Assembly (NCBI GenBank): GCA_024684055.1 | Contig: JAIKXN010000091.1 | Location: forward strand, 1-43,859 | Length of the DNA stretch: 43,859 nucleotides | From: Lachnospiraceae bacterium | GTDB taxonomy: Bacteria > Bacillota > Clostridia > Lachnospirales > Lachnospiraceae | Direction of reading: 5' to 3' | Shown: positions 34,523-43,721 of the stretch, one piece after another | How positions within the stretch are numbered: the first letter of the stretch is position 1 | Layout of the letters: the number at the start of each line of letters is the position of its first letter | Translations under genes and position numbers: made by a program | Notes under the pieces: model-generated | Database searches by the model: none | Seen by the model: only the letters and a program-made list of their open reading frames with translations | What the model was told of the DNA's origin: nothing

Positions 34523-35596
34523 ATGAGCAACAAACTTATTAACCTTGAAAACATATCAAAATCTTATGATAATCATTTGGTTCTTGATGAAATGAATCTT
34601 TATATCAGAGAGAATGAATTTGTTACCCTCCTCGGCCCTTCCGGATGCGGAAAGACAACGACTCTTCGTATTATCGGCGGTTTCGAAACTCCCGACACCG
34701 GAAAAGTTATTTTTGACGGCAAGGATATAACAAAGCTTCCCGCATATAAAAGACAGCTTAATACTGTTTTTCAGAAATATGCTCTTTTTACCCATATGAA
34801 TATTGCCGAAAACATCGCGTTTGGTTTAAAGATAAAGAATAAAAGCAAATCATATATTGACGATAAGATCAAATACGCTCTCAAGCTCGTTAACCTCGAA
34901 GGTTACGAAAACAGAATGCCCGATTCTCTTTCAGGCGGTCAGCAGCAGCGTATCGCAATCGCCAGAGCAATCGTTAACGAACCCAAGGTTCTTCTTCTCG
35001 ATGAGCCTCTGGGTGCTCTCGACTTAAAACTTCGTCAGGACATGCAGTACGAGCTTATAAGACTCAAAAACGAGCTCGGTATTACATTTATATATGTAAC
35101 TCACGATCAGGAAGAAGCACTTACCATGTCGGACACGATCGTTGTAATGAATCAGGGTTATATCCAGCAGATCGGAACTCCCGAGATGATCTATAACGAG
35201 CCCGAGAATGCTTTCGTTGCAGACTTTATCGGCGATTCCAACATCATTGACTCAATCATGGTACGTGATGAACTTGTTGAGATCCTCGGTGCAAAATTCG
35301 CGTGCGTTGATAAAGGATTCGGTGAAAATGTTCATGTTGATGTTGTAATAAGACCTGAAGACATTGAACTTGTCAAACCCGAAGAAGGTACTATCCACGG
35401 CGAAGTTACACATATCATTTTCAAAGGTGTTCACTACGAAATGGAAGTTATGGCAAACGGTTTTGAATGGCTTGTTCATTCCACAAAGATGTATCCCGTT
35501 GGAGAAAAAGTAGGCATCAAAGTCGATCCTTTCAATATTCAGATCATGAACAAACCTGCCAGCGAAGACGAGGAGGCTGTACAAGTTGAAGAATAA
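34523..35596 (+). CDS. potA: Spermidine/putrescine ABC transporter ATP-binding protein PotA
   Basis: PotA is the ATPase of the PotABCD polyamine importer. The 357-residue protein has Walker [19 protein letters not shown], the Q-loop [10 protein letters not shown], the ABC signature [16 protein letters not shown], Walker [17 protein letters not shown] and the switch His in [11 protein letters not shown]-terminal TOBE domain (about 270-340, with [14 protein letters not shown]) follows. ACGGAG precedes the ATG by about six bases. Its end overlaps potB by 11 bp, so translation is coupled. Confidence 0.97.
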   Translation: MSNKLINLENISKSYDNHLVLDEMNLYIRENEFVTLLGPSGCGKTTTLRIIGGFETPDTGKVIFDGKDITKLPAYKRQLNTVFQKYALFTHMNIAENIAFGLKIKNKSKSYIDDKIKYALKLVNLEGYENRMPDSLSGGQQQRIAIARAIVNEPKVLLLDEPLGALDLKLRQDMQYELIRLKNELGITFIYVTHDQEEALTMSDTIVVMNQGYIQQIGTPEMIYNEPENAFVADFIGDSNIIDSIMVRDELVEILGAKFACVDKGFGENVHVDVVIRPEDIELVKPEEGTIHGEVTHIIFKGVHYEMEVMANGFEWLVHSTKMYPVGEKVGIKVDPFNIQIMNKPASEDEEAVQVEE

Positions 35597-36407
35597 GTTT
35601 GTAAAATTACTATCGCTTCCTTATGTATTCTGGTCGATAGGTTTTATCATCATACCTTTATTAATGGTATTTTATTACGGCTTGACCGACAAATCGGGAA
35701 GGCTTACTTTGTCAAACGTTTTAAACATTGCTCTCCCGGTCCATTTTAAATCACTTATCATAGCCCTGCTTTTATCATTCGTAAGCACGGTTATATGTCT
35801 TTTGCTTTCATATCCTCTTGCCATGATCCTTGCCAATGTCAAATCAAAAAGCAAGGGTCTTATGATTCTTATTTTTGTTCTGCCCATGTGGATGAACTTC
35901 CTTTTAAGAACACTTGCATGGCAGACACTTCTCGAAAATGAAGGTGTCATCAATACTGTCCTTCAGTTCCTTCATCTGCCGGTTCTTAAAATAATCAATA
36001 CGCCTTATGCGATCATATTCGGTATGATATACAACTTCCTGCCTTTTATGGTCTTACCTATTTATAATGTGCTTTGCAAAATCGATAACAATCTTTTAAA
36101 TGCAGCAAGAGACCTCGGCGCCAACGAAATCCAGACTTTCTTTAAGGTAACTCTTCCTTTAAGCGTACCCGGTATCATCTCAGGTATCACAATGGTTTTC
36201 GTACCCGCTCTTACAACATTCGTTATTTCGGACCTCCTCGGAGGAAGTAAAATCCTTCTTATCGGAAACGTTATCGAACAGGAATTTACGCTTAATTCAA
36301 ACTGGCACTTGGGTTCCGGTTTATCGATTGTTTTGATGATATTCATCATTATTTCGATGATCACTACCGCCATATTCGATAAAGACGGAGAAGGGAGTGC
36401 ATTATAA
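35586..36407 (+). CDS. potB: Spermidine/putrescine ABC transporter permease PotB
   Basis: PotB is the first membrane subunit of the polyamine importer. The 273-residue protein has about six membrane helices and the cytoplasmic coupling motif around [20 protein letters not shown], contacting PotA. The start is a TTG, with AGGAGG nine bases upstream inside potA; no suitable ATG exists before the first membrane helix. The stop overlaps the potC start by one base (TAATG). Confidence 0.95.
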   Translation: MKNKFVKLLSLPYVFWSIGFIIIPLLMVFYYGLTDKSGRLTLSNVLNIALPVHFKSLIIALLLSFVSTVICLLLSYPLAMILANVKSKSKGLMILIFVLPMWMNFLLRTLAWQTLLENEGVINTVLQFLHLPVLKIINTPYAIIFGMIYNFLPFMVLPIYNVLCKIDNNLLNAARDLGANEIQTFFKVTLPLSVPGIISGITMVFVPALTTFVISDLLGGSKILLIGNVIEQEFTLNSNWHLGSGLSIVLMIFIIISMITTAIFDKDGEGSAL

Positions 36408-37192
36408 TGGCAAATGTTTTAAAGAAAATCTATGTCGGCTTGATCTTCATATTTTTATATGCACCCATGGCAGTTCTTATTGTATTATCTTTTAACGCTT
36501 CAAAATCACGTTCAAAATGGGGCGGATTTACTTTTAAATGGTATGCGCAACTTCTCTCCGACTCTTCGATCATGGAAGCCCTCATTACAACTCTTCTGCT
36601 CGCATTCCTTTCGGCTCTCATTTCAACATTTATCGGAACCATTGCGGCAATAGCCATTATGAGTTTCAAAAAAGGAATGAGAACGCTTATGCTTGGAATT
36701 ACAAATATTCCCATGCTTAACGCAGAGATCGTAACCGGCATTTCCCTGATGCTTTTGTTTATATTCTTTAATATTCAGTTTGGATTTACCACTATTCTTC
36801 TCGCACATATTACGTTTAACATTCCATATGTCATATTAAGCGTCCTGCCGAGGATCAAGCAGCTTAATCCTTCGGCCTACGAAGCAGCAATGGATCTTGG
36901 TGCTTCGCCTTTTAAAGCTTTTATGAAAGTTGTATTTCCCGATATACTTCCGGGTGTATTCAGCGGAATGCTTATGGCTTTCACAATGAGTATTGACGAT
37001 TTTATTATCACTCACTTCACAAAAGGTGCAGGCGTTGATACCCTTTCAACAAAGATTTATTCACAGGTTCGTAAAGGGATCGACCCTAAAATGTATGCAC
37101 TTTCATCAGTTATTTTCATAACCGTACTTGTGCTCCTTATCCTTGTTAATCTTCTTCCCAACGGCCAGAAGAAAGCAAAACAGGCAAAATAA
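36407..37192 (+). CDS. potC: Spermidine/putrescine ABC transporter permease PotC
   Basis: PotC is the second permease of the importer. The 261-residue protein has about six membrane helices and the EAA-type coupling motif YEAAMDLGASPFKAFMKVVFPD. The family stretch SIDDFIITHFTKGAGVDTLS is typical of PotC. The ATG overlaps the potB stop (TAATG), with GGGAG about nine bases upstream. It ends 111 bp before potD, and that gap contains a strong hairpin. Confidence 0.95.
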   Translation: MANVLKKIYVGLIFIFLYAPMAVLIVLSFNASKSRSKWGGFTFKWYAQLLSDSSIMEALITTLLLAFLSALISTFIGTIAAIAIMSFKKGMRTLMLGITNIPMLNAEIVTGISLMLLFIFFNIQFGFTTILLAHITFNIPYVILSVLPRIKQLNPSAYEAAMDLGASPFKAFMKVVFPDILPGVFSGMLMAFTMSIDDFIITHFTKGAGVDTLSTKIYSQVRKGIDPKMYALSSVIFITVLVLLILVNLLPNGQKKAKQAK

Positions 37193-37214
37193 TATCGTTT
37201 AAAAAATATTTTTA

Positions 37215-37242
37215 TTGATATTAGAAATTTTTATGATATATT
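37215..37242 (+). promoter_or_regulatory. Candidate potD promoter overlapping the potC terminator
   Basis: TTGATA (37215-37220), a 16-bp spacer and TATATT (37237-37242) would start transcription near 37249. That is inside the 5' arm of the downstream terminator hairpin, so the hairpin would not form in potD-specific RNA. Confidence 0.5.
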
Positions 37243-37279
37243 AGATTTTGATGTTTTTCATCAGAATCTAATTTTTTTA
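37240..37279 (+). terminator. Rho-independent terminator between potC and potD
   Basis: A 13-bp stem (37241-37253 with 37259-37271, one G-U pair) with a five-T loop is followed by seven T residues (37272-37278). It lies only 25 bp before the potD start codon, so potABC readthrough into potD should be reduced. Confidence 0.85.
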
Positions 37280-37303
37280 TTCACAGGAGGAAAAGAAAAA
37301 GAA

Positions 37304-38356
37304 TTGAAGAAATTGTTTTTGTTTGGTTTACTGGCAACACTTTGCATGGTTCCCATGTTCGGTTGTTCCAATGCTTATGAAAACGGTAAAGTGTACGTAT
37401 ACAACTGGGGTGAGTACATTGATCCCGAAGTAATTGAAAGTTTCGAAAAAGAATACAAGATAAAAGTTGTATACGATGAATACGAAACAAACGAAGTTAT
37501 GTATCCCAAGGTAGCTGCAGGCGCAGTTAATTACGATGTTGTATGTCCTTCGGATTACATGATCAAGAAAATGATCGATAACGATATGCTCGCTGAACTC
37601 GACTGGAATAACATTCCCAATGCAAAAAATATCGGACAGCAGTATTTCGATACAAGTAAAGAATTCGATGCCGAAAACAAATACTCGGTACCCTATTGCT
37701 GGGGAACAGTCGGAATTCTTTATAATAAAACAATGGTAGACGAACCTATCACAAAATGGGAACAGCTTTGGGATCCCAAATACAAAAATCAGATTTTGAT
37801 GCAGAATTCCGTCAGAGATGCATTTATGGTTGCTCTTAAATTAAACGGATATTCAATGAATACAACAAATCTTGATGAACTTCAGATTGCAAAGAACTCT
37901 CTTCTTGAGCAGAAGCCCCTCGTTCAGGCTTACGTTGTAGACCAGGTCAGAGACAAAATGATCGGTAACGAAGCTGCGATCGGTGTTATCTATTCAGGCG
38001 AAGCAATCTATACTCAGAGAGAAAATTCCAATCTCGTATATGTAATTCCCGAAGAAGGAACAAACGTATGGATTGACTCATGGGTAGTTTTAAAGAATGC
38101 ACAGAACAAAGAAAACGCAGAGAAATTCATCAACTACATGTGCGAACCCGAAATCGCTTTAAAGAATTTCGACTTCATCACATACTCAACACCCAACGAT
38201 GCCGCAAGAGCGCTCATCGAAGATGAAGATATCAGAAACTCAGAAATCGCATTTCCCGATCTGACACAGTATAACAACCTCGAGACTTACATCTATCTCG
38301 GAGAAGACGGCGATGAATTATACAACTCTTTATGGAAAGAAGTTAAGTCAGAGTAA
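37304..38356 (+). CDS. potD: Spermidine/putrescine-binding lipoprotein PotD
   Basis: PotD is the extracellular substrate-binding protein of the importer, lipid-anchored here. The 350-residue protein has a lipoprotein signal with Cys21 in the lipobox (PMFGC). It then has the family opening VYVYNWGEYIDPEVIESFEKEY, PSDYMIKKMIDNDMLAELD, VPYCWGTVGILYN and GVIYSGEA. The start is TTG, with AGGAGG 13 bases upstream, a somewhat long spacing. Separate transcription of potD would allow more binding protein than permease, the usual stoichiometric need. A perfect palindromic terminator follows the gene. Confidence 0.95.
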   Translation: MKKLFLFGLLATLCMVPMFGCSNAYENGKVYVYNWGEYIDPEVIESFEKEYKIKVVYDEYETNEVMYPKVAAGAVNYDVVCPSDYMIKKMIDNDMLAELDWNNIPNAKNIGQQYFDTSKEFDAENKYSVPYCWGTVGILYNKTMVDEPITKWEQLWDPKYKNQILMQNSVRDAFMVALKLNGYSMNTTNLDELQIAKNSLLEQKPLVQAYVVDQVRDKMIGNEAAIGVIYSGEAIYTQRENSNLVYVIPEEGTNVWIDSWVVLKNAQNKENAEKFINYMCEPEIALKNFDFITYSTPNDAARALIEDEDIRNSEIAFPDLTQYNNLETYIYLGEDGDELYNSLWKEVKSE

Positions 38357-38420
38357 AGTTCATTAAATACAGACTGTAATTTTCTTTTAACTAAATACAA
38401 TCTGATATAAATCAGAAATC

Positions 38421-38448
38421 AAAAAGCCCGAATCGATTCGGGCTTTTT
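38421..38448. terminator. Terminator after potD (bidirectional palindrome)
   Basis: A perfect 28-bp palindrome (core AGCCCGAATCGATTCGGGCT) is flanked by five A and five T. It lies 64 bp after potD and about 100 bp from the trpS stop, so it can serve both convergent transcripts. A smaller TCTGAT/ATCAGA hairpin precedes it (38401-38416). Confidence 0.9.
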
Positions 38449-38550
38449 AATTTCAGAAAATATTATAACAGTTCTGATCAATTTCGAATTTTATGATTTC
38501 CGGTCCATGAATCGAAAGTCAGCTTTGAAAGATTAAATATATAAAATTAT

Positions 38551-39555
38551 TTATCTGACTTTTTCGTTAAATCCGACTTTCTTCTGGACCTTTCTTAAGG
38601 TCTTGTTAGCAAAATACTGAGCTTTCTCCGCGTTATTCTTAACAATACCGTCAAGATAAGCCTTGTCCTTAAGAATGTCTGCGTGTCTAGCCTGTAAAGG
38701 AGCAAGAATATCAGCAACTGTCTCTCCTACAGCAATCTTGAAATCTCCGTATCCCTTGCCGTCGAATTCCTTCTCTACTTCTTCGAATGACTTGCCTGTA
38801 CATGCAGAATAGATTTCAATAAGGTTTGAAACTCCGGGCTGCTCTTCTCTGTGCTTGATCAGAGCTTCGGAATCCGTTACCGCTCTTTTGAACTTTCTGA
38901 TAATAGTATCTCTGTCATCGGTTAAGTAAATCGAAGCATTGGGATTCTCATCGGATTTTGACATCTTCTTTAAAGGATCCTGAAGAGACATGATCTTTGC
39001 ACCGGTCTTTCCGATGTAAGGTTCGGGAATTGTGAATACGTCACCGTAAATCGAATTGAATCTCTGTGCAATATCTCTGGTAAGTTCAAGGTGCTGAAGC
39101 TGATCGATACCTACGGGTACAACATCCGTCTGGTATAAAAGAATGTCAGCGGCCATAAGAACGGGGTATGTAAACAATCCTGCATTGATATTGTCTGCAT
39201 GCTTAGCTGATTTATCCTTAAACTGTGTCATTCTGTTAAGTTCGCCCATATAAGTAAAGCAGGATAAAATCCATGATAATTCAGCATGTCCCGAAACATG
39301 TGACTGATAATAGATACAGTTCTTCTCGGGATCGAGTCCTGCCGCAATATATAAAGCAAGAAGGTTCTTTGCTTTCTGTCTGAATTCTGCGGGATTCTGT
39401 CTTACTGTAATTGAATGTAAATCAACTACTGAGTAAAAACATTCATATTCTTCTGATAATGTTACCCAGTTTTTTAATGCTCCGAGATAATTGCCAAGGG
39501 TAAGATTACCTGTAGCCTGCATTCCGGAAAATAATACTTTTTTGTCGTCAATCAT
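38551..39555 (-). CDS. trpS: Tryptophanyl-tRNA synthetase
   Basis: TrpS is a class I aminoacyl-tRNA synthetase charging tRNA-Trp. The 334-residue protein is the compact bacterial form. The HIGH-equivalent is TGNLTLGNYLG (15-25), and the KMSKS loop is present as KKMSKSDENP (about 196-205). DLHSITV, PVLMAADILLY and DQLQHLELTRDIA are also typical. The upstream 156-bp gap (39556-39711) has no T-box consensus, so regulation by uncharged tRNA is not supported here. Confidence 0.97.
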   Translation of the reverse strand: MIDDKKVLFSGMQATGNLTLGNYLGALKNWVTLSEEYECFYSVVDLHSITVRQNPAEFRQKAKNLLALYIAAGLDPEKNCIYYQSHVSGHAELSWILSCFTYMGELNRMTQFKDKSAKHADNINAGLFTYPVLMAADILLYQTDVVPVGIDQLQHLELTRDIAQRFNSIYGDVFTIPEPYIGKTGAKIMSLQDPLKKMSKSDENPNASIYLTDDRDTIIRKFKRAVTDSEALIKHREEQPGVSNLIEIYSACTGKSFEEVEKEFDGKGYGDFKIAVGETVADILAPLQARHADILKDKAYLDGIVKNNAEKAQYFANKTLRKVQKKVGFNEKVR

Positions 39556-39674
39556 TTTTAGTTCCTATCCTTAATAAATTTATTAAATGCGAATTACTCG
39601 CTATTAATTATATTTTTTGTATTTTCAAACCAATACAATTTTCATTGCATATCAGCGACATTTCAAAACGCTTT

Positions 39675-39703
39675 GATATATTGAAAATAATACTGTTCAA
39701 CAA
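39675..39703 (-). promoter_or_regulatory. Candidate trpS promoter
   Basis: Minus-strand TTGTTG (39698-39703), a 17-bp spacer and TATATC (39675-39680), just after the upstream gene's stop. A second TATAAT-like box lies nearer trpS but lacks a well-spaced -35. The choice between them is uncertain. Confidence 0.4.
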
Positions 39704-39711
39704 TTATTTGA

Positions 39712-41589
39712 TCACTGTTTACTCAAACCGCCGATCGTGTTCTTTGCGTTTTTCACTTTTTTAAATTCAGTTTTGAACAGAGCGCACGATCTGTTTTCGA
39801 TTTCGAATTTGCTCTCTTTCGAAGCATCCTTGGATTCTTTTATATTCTTGACAAGTCCCGTCGAGAATACCGGTTCCCATTTGGATTCTTCCGGAATAAA
39901 AGGAAGCGAAAAAGTGATGTCTTTCCAGTAGAAATTGAAAGCAAGATAATAAAGAGTAACCGTTTCGTTTTCTTTTGAATAATCCGAGTACATAATCCCA
40001 AGATGCCTGTTATATGTCGCAAGATCTGCTTTCCATGCCATATCCGAATGATATGAAAGATCGGGAAAACCGGTACCGGTTCTGTCTAACATCGAAAACT
40101 CGCGATTAAGAATATTGGTAAACTCTTCTTTTCTGAGTTTAATAAGATTCTTTGTATATTCAAGCATTTCTTTGGAATCTTCAGTAAGATTCCAGTTGAT
40201 GTAACTGACAGAATTATCCTGACAGTACGGATTGTTATTGCCTTGTTGCGAATTGCAGATCTCATCTCCCGCAAATAAAACAGGAGTTCCTTTTGAAGTA
40301 AAGAGAAGAAAAAGCGCATTTTTCATCATTCTCTTACGGAGTTTTACTATCGAAGTCTTTTTCGTCTTTCCTTCAATACCGCAGTTCCAGGAGAAATTAT
40401 AATCACAGCCGTCGAGATTCTTCTCACCATTATCCTCATTATGTTTTCTGTCATACGATACAAGATCGTTTAAAGTAAAGCCGTAATAGTTCGTCATAAA
40501 GTTGACCGAAGCACTTTTCGGATATGAAAGTCTTGAAAAGTAAATCAGTTCTTTAAGAGTATCTTCATCGCCTTTAAGAACTTTTCTCATCTGATACATG
40601 AAAGCATCTGAATATACGCAGAGATTCTTGTTTTCAGGCACATATGAAGGATCGTAAATATCATTCTCGGGAATATAATCATAAAACAGTTTTATATCTG
40701 AAAACAAAGGGTCGTTTGCGATAAGCGTAAACGGAATCTTATTTCCTTTAAGATGAAAACCGTCGATATGATATTGTGTTGCCCAGAATCTTATTGCTTC
40801 ATATATGATATTTTCCTTAATCAGATCAGGAAAATAAAACTGCATGATAACTTCTATTTTATTCTCATGAAGAACATGAACAAAATCTTTAAACTCTTTC
40901 GTTATATCCTTTGTTGAACAATATGAAGCTTTGGGCGAGAAATAAAAGCCTTCCTTAAATCCCCAGTAATTAACCTTACTCTCACCTGATATGTCCGATA
41001 AATCGGGCACATCATTCTTTTTATTCGTTAATGGTTCATATTCAAAAAACTCATAAGAAGGCATAAGTTCCAATGCGGTTATGCCGAGTTCTTTAAGATA
41101 TTCAACTTTTTGAAGAATACCCTGAATCGTACCTTTATTCTTTACTTTACTTGAAGAATGATTGGTAAAACCTCTTACATGAAGAAGATATATAACGGAT
41201 TCATCAAACGATGTTAAAGGTCTTTTATCATCGACCCAGTCGTAATTATCTTCTTTCACGATAGCGGAATACATATCGAAATCTTTTTTGATCCCGAATT
41301 TCTCATTTCCTGCAACTGTTTTAGAATAAGGATCCACAACAGGAAGTCCGTCTTCATAAAATCTGTAAACATATTTATCGGCATCAAGATATTTAACAAT
41401 AAGAGAATAAATATTTCCGCTTCTGGTATCCGTCTTGAAAGGAATATTGGTGATTTCTTTGGTTTTTATGTTTTTTAATACAAGTCCGACATCTTTTGAA
41501 TCAGATGCATAAGCAAACTGAATGCCTTCTTTCACAAAAGACGCACCCAGCGGATAAGGTTTTCCTTTTTCAGTCTGCAGATTAATCAT
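39712..41589 (-). CDS. Isoamylase/GlgX-like GH13 homologue lacking catalytic residues
   Basis: The 625-residue protein clearly descends from glycogen-debranching isoamylase/GlgX enzymes. It has an N-terminal CBM48-like domain (about 10-100, with YPLGASF), a TIM barrel, and strong family stretches such as NYWGFKEGFYFSPKASYC, GFTLNDLVSYDRKHNEDNGE and TPVLFAGDEICNSQQGNNNPY. The GH13 active-site regions are, however, altered. The DVVYNH segment reads QFYFPD (250-255), GFRFDLA reads GFHLKGN (nucleophile Asp replaced by Lys281), the acid Glu of region III aligns with Asp304, and the HD of region IV reads YY (368-369). A hydrolytic role is therefore unlikely; glycan binding or a regulatory role is possible. 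GAGG precedes the ATG. The reading frame is intact, so it is not an obvious pseudogene. Confidence 0.85.
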   Translation of the reverse strand: MINLQTEKGKPYPLGASFVKEGIQFAYASDSKDVGLVLKNIKTKEITNIPFKTDTRSGNIYSLIVKYLDADKYVYRFYEDGLPVVDPYSKTVAGNEKFGIKKDFDMYSAIVKEDNYDWVDDKRPLTSFDESVIYLLHVRGFTNHSSSKVKNKGTIQGILQKVEYLKELGITALELMPSYEFFEYEPLTNKKNDVPDLSDISGESKVNYWGFKEGFYFSPKASYCSTKDITKEFKDFVHVLHENKIEVIMQFYFPDLIKENIIYEAIRFWATQYHIDGFHLKGNKIPFTLIANDPLFSDIKLFYDYIPENDIYDPSYVPENKNLCVYSDAFMYQMRKVLKGDEDTLKELIYFSRLSYPKSASVNFMTNYYGFTLNDLVSYDRKHNEDNGEKNLDGCDYNFSWNCGIEGKTKKTSIVKLRKRMMKNALFLLFTSKGTPVLFAGDEICNSQQGNNNPYCQDNSVSYINWNLTEDSKEMLEYTKNLIKLRKEEFTNILNREFSMLDRTGTGFPDLSYHSDMAWKADLATYNRHLGIMYSDYSKENETVTLYYLAFNFYWKDITFSLPFIPEESKWEPVFSTGLVKNIKESKDASKESKFEIENRSCALFKTEFKKVKNAKNTIGGLSKQ

Positions 41590-41605
41590 AAATACCTCAT
41601 GCTAA

Positions 41606-42031
41606 TTAGTTTTCCACGTCATAAACGATCGGATCCTGTGCAGGCATTAAGAGCTCGCCCTTTTTGCTCTTAACGTAATAAGAAAGAATCAAATCGTAAA
41701 GATTTCCTATAAAGCCGAAGAAACCGCCGAATAAAAGGTTGACAAACATGAATATCCAGCACATCGGAATCGATCTTTCAAAATATGCAACAAGATTGGC
41801 CGCATCCTGTTTTGTGGAATACGTCTTTATAATGGATATGCTCTTAAAGTATCTTATGCATCCTATAAGGTTGTAAACCATTATTGCAAGAGTTCCGACA
41901 CCGTATCCGATGATCAAAGTTAAGAGTCCTACAAAAAACTGATAAACGATAATACAGATCCAGATAGCGAAACTGACATACATCAATCCTGCAACTTTAT
42001 TGGCAAATTTTTTTATTTCGAATTCAGACAT
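41606..42031 (-). CDS. Small membrane protein, function unknown
   Basis: This 141-residue protein has about four hydrophobic segments (roughly 13-36, 37-55, 92-110 and 111-125). A short basic stretch lies between the pairs (RYFKSISIIKTYSTKQ), and the tail is hydrophilic. I recognise no family. It is transcribed toward the GH13-like gene, ending 16 bp before it, and diverges from the DUF1292 gene. AAGGAG precedes the ATG, and a TATAAT promoter lies just upstream. Confidence 0.7.
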   Translation of the reverse strand: MSEFEIKKFANKVAGLMYVSFAIWICIIVYQFFVGLLTLIIGYGVGTLAIMVYNLIGCIRYFKSISIIKTYSTKQDAANLVAYFERSIPMCWIFMFVNLLFGGFFGFIGNLYDLILSYYVKSKKGELLMPAQDPIVYDVEN

Positions 42032-42062
42032 AATAATCTCCTTTTTTTGACTTAACTATATT

Positions 42063-42103
42063 ATTATAAACATATTTGTAATTTTTTTAAAGTATGTTAA
42101 AAT
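42063..42103. promoter_or_regulatory. Overlapping divergent promoters
   Basis: Plus strand: TTGTAA (42076-42081), a 16-bp spacer and TAAAAT (42098-42103), for DUF1292-tmcAL. Minus strand: TTTAAA (42086-42091), a 17-bp spacer and TATAAT (42063-42068), for the small membrane protein. The two overlap almost completely, so polymerase binding should be mutually exclusive. Confidence 0.55.
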
Positions 42104-42128
42104 ATATTTGTTTTTATGGAGGAGACTT

Positions 42129-42446
42129 ATGAGTAAATTGAATGAAACACCCGAAGAGGATATGACTGTAACGTTGGACCTTGATGACGGTTCTACGGTC
42201 GAATGTGCTGTGATCACTATTCTTTCAGTAGATGATAAGGACTATATCGTTCTCTTACCCATGATAGACGAGAATGAAGAAACTTTCGGTGAAGTTTGGT
42301 TTTACGGATATAAGGAGAATCCTGACGACCCTAACGAAGAACCTGAGCTTATTTACATCGATAATGACAAAGAATACGAAGCCGTTGCCGATGCTTTCGA
42401 CGAATATCTAGATACTCAGGAATTTGACGAAATCATTGAGGAATAA
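42129..42446 (+). CDS. DUF1292 domain protein
   Basis: This 105-residue, very acidic protein is of the DUF1292 family (YrzB-like in Bacillus), common in Firmicutes and of unknown function. Family pieces are VTLDLDDGSTVECAVITI and DYIVLLPM. I start at the ATG at 42129 because GGAGG sits six bases upstream; a TTG at 42108 in the same frame would swallow that site. It is five bases before tmcAL and has its own promoter. Confidence 0.88.
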   Translation: MSKLNETPEEDMTVTLDLDDGSTVECAVITILSVDDKDYIVLLPMIDENEETFGEVWFYGYKENPDDPNEEPELIYIDNDKEYEAVADAFDEYLDTQEFDEIIEE

Positions 42447-42451
42447 ATTTA

Positions 42452-43687
42452 ATGAAAGTTGCAGCAATAATCGCGGAATACAATCCTCTTCATAACGGAC
42501 ATGAATTTCAGATAAAACGCGCCAAGCAGTTAACAGGTGCAGATTACATCATTGTCGTTATGAGCGGTAATTTTACCCAGCGAGGAGTACCCGCTGTAAT
42601 TGATAAATATGAACGTACCAGAATGGCACTTAATGCAGGTGCGGATCTCGTTATCGAGCTTCCGCTCTATTATTCATGTTCAAGCGCAGAATATTTTGCA
42701 TCGGGAGCCATTAATTTACTGAACAGTCTCAATATCGTTGACTATCTCGTGTTCGGAAGTGAATGCGGAGATATCAAAATACTTACGGATATTGCAAATG
42801 TTCTCATATATCAGAAAGACGAAATATCAAGCGAAATCCATTCTCTTGTAAAGGAAGGTATATCCTATCCCATCGCAAGAGTCAGAGCCGTGGAAAAAGC
42901 CATTCCCAATTCATACAAACATGTTGAGTCGATGAATTATCCCAACAATATTCTCGGTTTTGAATATATACGTGCTTTAAAACAGTTCAATTCAAAGATC
43001 ATACCCGTTACGAACTTAAGAATCGGTTCCGGATATCATGACAGAATGATGGATAATCCCATCTGTTCGGCTCTCGCTATCCGCTCTTCCCTTGAAGAAA
43101 CACACGATCTTGAAAGAATACGTTCGCAGGTTCCTTTCCATGTATACAAAATTCTCGAAGAGAATTATGAAAAGACATTCCCCGTATTAAACTCGGATAT
43201 TTCTTCAATACTTAAATACAAGCTTCTTCTTGACGAACCCGGCGGATATGAAGATTACGTTGATATCTCATCCGATTTTTCAAACAAGATAATAAAGAAT
43301 CTCAGCAAATACGAATCATATTCCCAGTTCTGCGATCTGTTAAAGAGCAAGGATATAACATACGTAAGAGTTGCCAGAAATCTTTTGCACATACTGCTTA
43401 ACATCAAAAAAGAATCAATGGCCAAATACAAGCAGGAAGGCTATGTATTCTATGCAAGAATGCTTGGCTTCAAAAAATCATCGGGCGATCTGCTTTCGAA
43501 CATTAAGTCTCAGGCAACAATCCCCATTATTTCGAAACTCGCAGATGCAAGAAACCAACTTTCTCCCATCGGTATGGAAATGCTCGAAACCGATATTCAG
43601 GCTGCACATATTTATGATACGATCGTTTCGGAGAAATTTAACAAACCTACTGTATCTGAATTTTCAAGAGAAATCGTTATTTTGTAA
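42452..43687 (+). CDS. tmcAL: tRNA(Met) cytidine acetate ligase TmcAL
   Basis: TmcAL uses acetate and ATP to form N4-acetylcytidine at the wobble position of elongator tRNA-Met. The 411-residue protein (formerly YlbM, nucleotidyltransferase) has the N-terminal HxGH-type motif AAIIAEYNPLHNGHEFQI, VVMSGNFTQRGVPAVIDKYE and ADLVIELPLYYSCSSAEYFA. The C-terminus has VYFYARMLGFK-like VFYARMLGFKKSS and ends intact. It follows DUF1292 by 5 bp. An IS3-family element begins 33 bp after the stop. Confidence 0.94.
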   Translation: MKVAAIIAEYNPLHNGHEFQIKRAKQLTGADYIIVVMSGNFTQRGVPAVIDKYERTRMALNAGADLVIELPLYYSCSSAEYFASGAINLLNSLNIVDYLVFGSECGDIKILTDIANVLIYQKDEISSEIHSLVKEGISYPIARVRAVEKAIPNSYKHVESMNYPNNILGFEYIRALKQFNSKIIPVTNLRIGSGYHDRMMDNPICSALAIRSSLEETHDLERIRSQVPFHVYKILEENYEKTFPVLNSDISSILKYKLLLDEPGGYEDYVDISSDFSNKIIKNLSKYESYSQFCDLLKSKDITYVRVARNLLHILLNIKKESMAKYKQEGYVFYARMLGFKKSSGDLLSNIKSQATIPIISKLADARNQLSPIGMEMLETDIQAAHIYDTIVSEKFNKPTVSEFSREIVIL

Positions 43688-43721
43688 ATTATTAAAAAAG
43701 GACTGTCGTCTTTAAATGATG

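Noticed and set aside
39556-39711. T-box leader for trpS
   Set aside because: The 156-bp leader is too short and lacks the T-box consensus and a terminator/antiterminator pair; only weak hairpins are seen.
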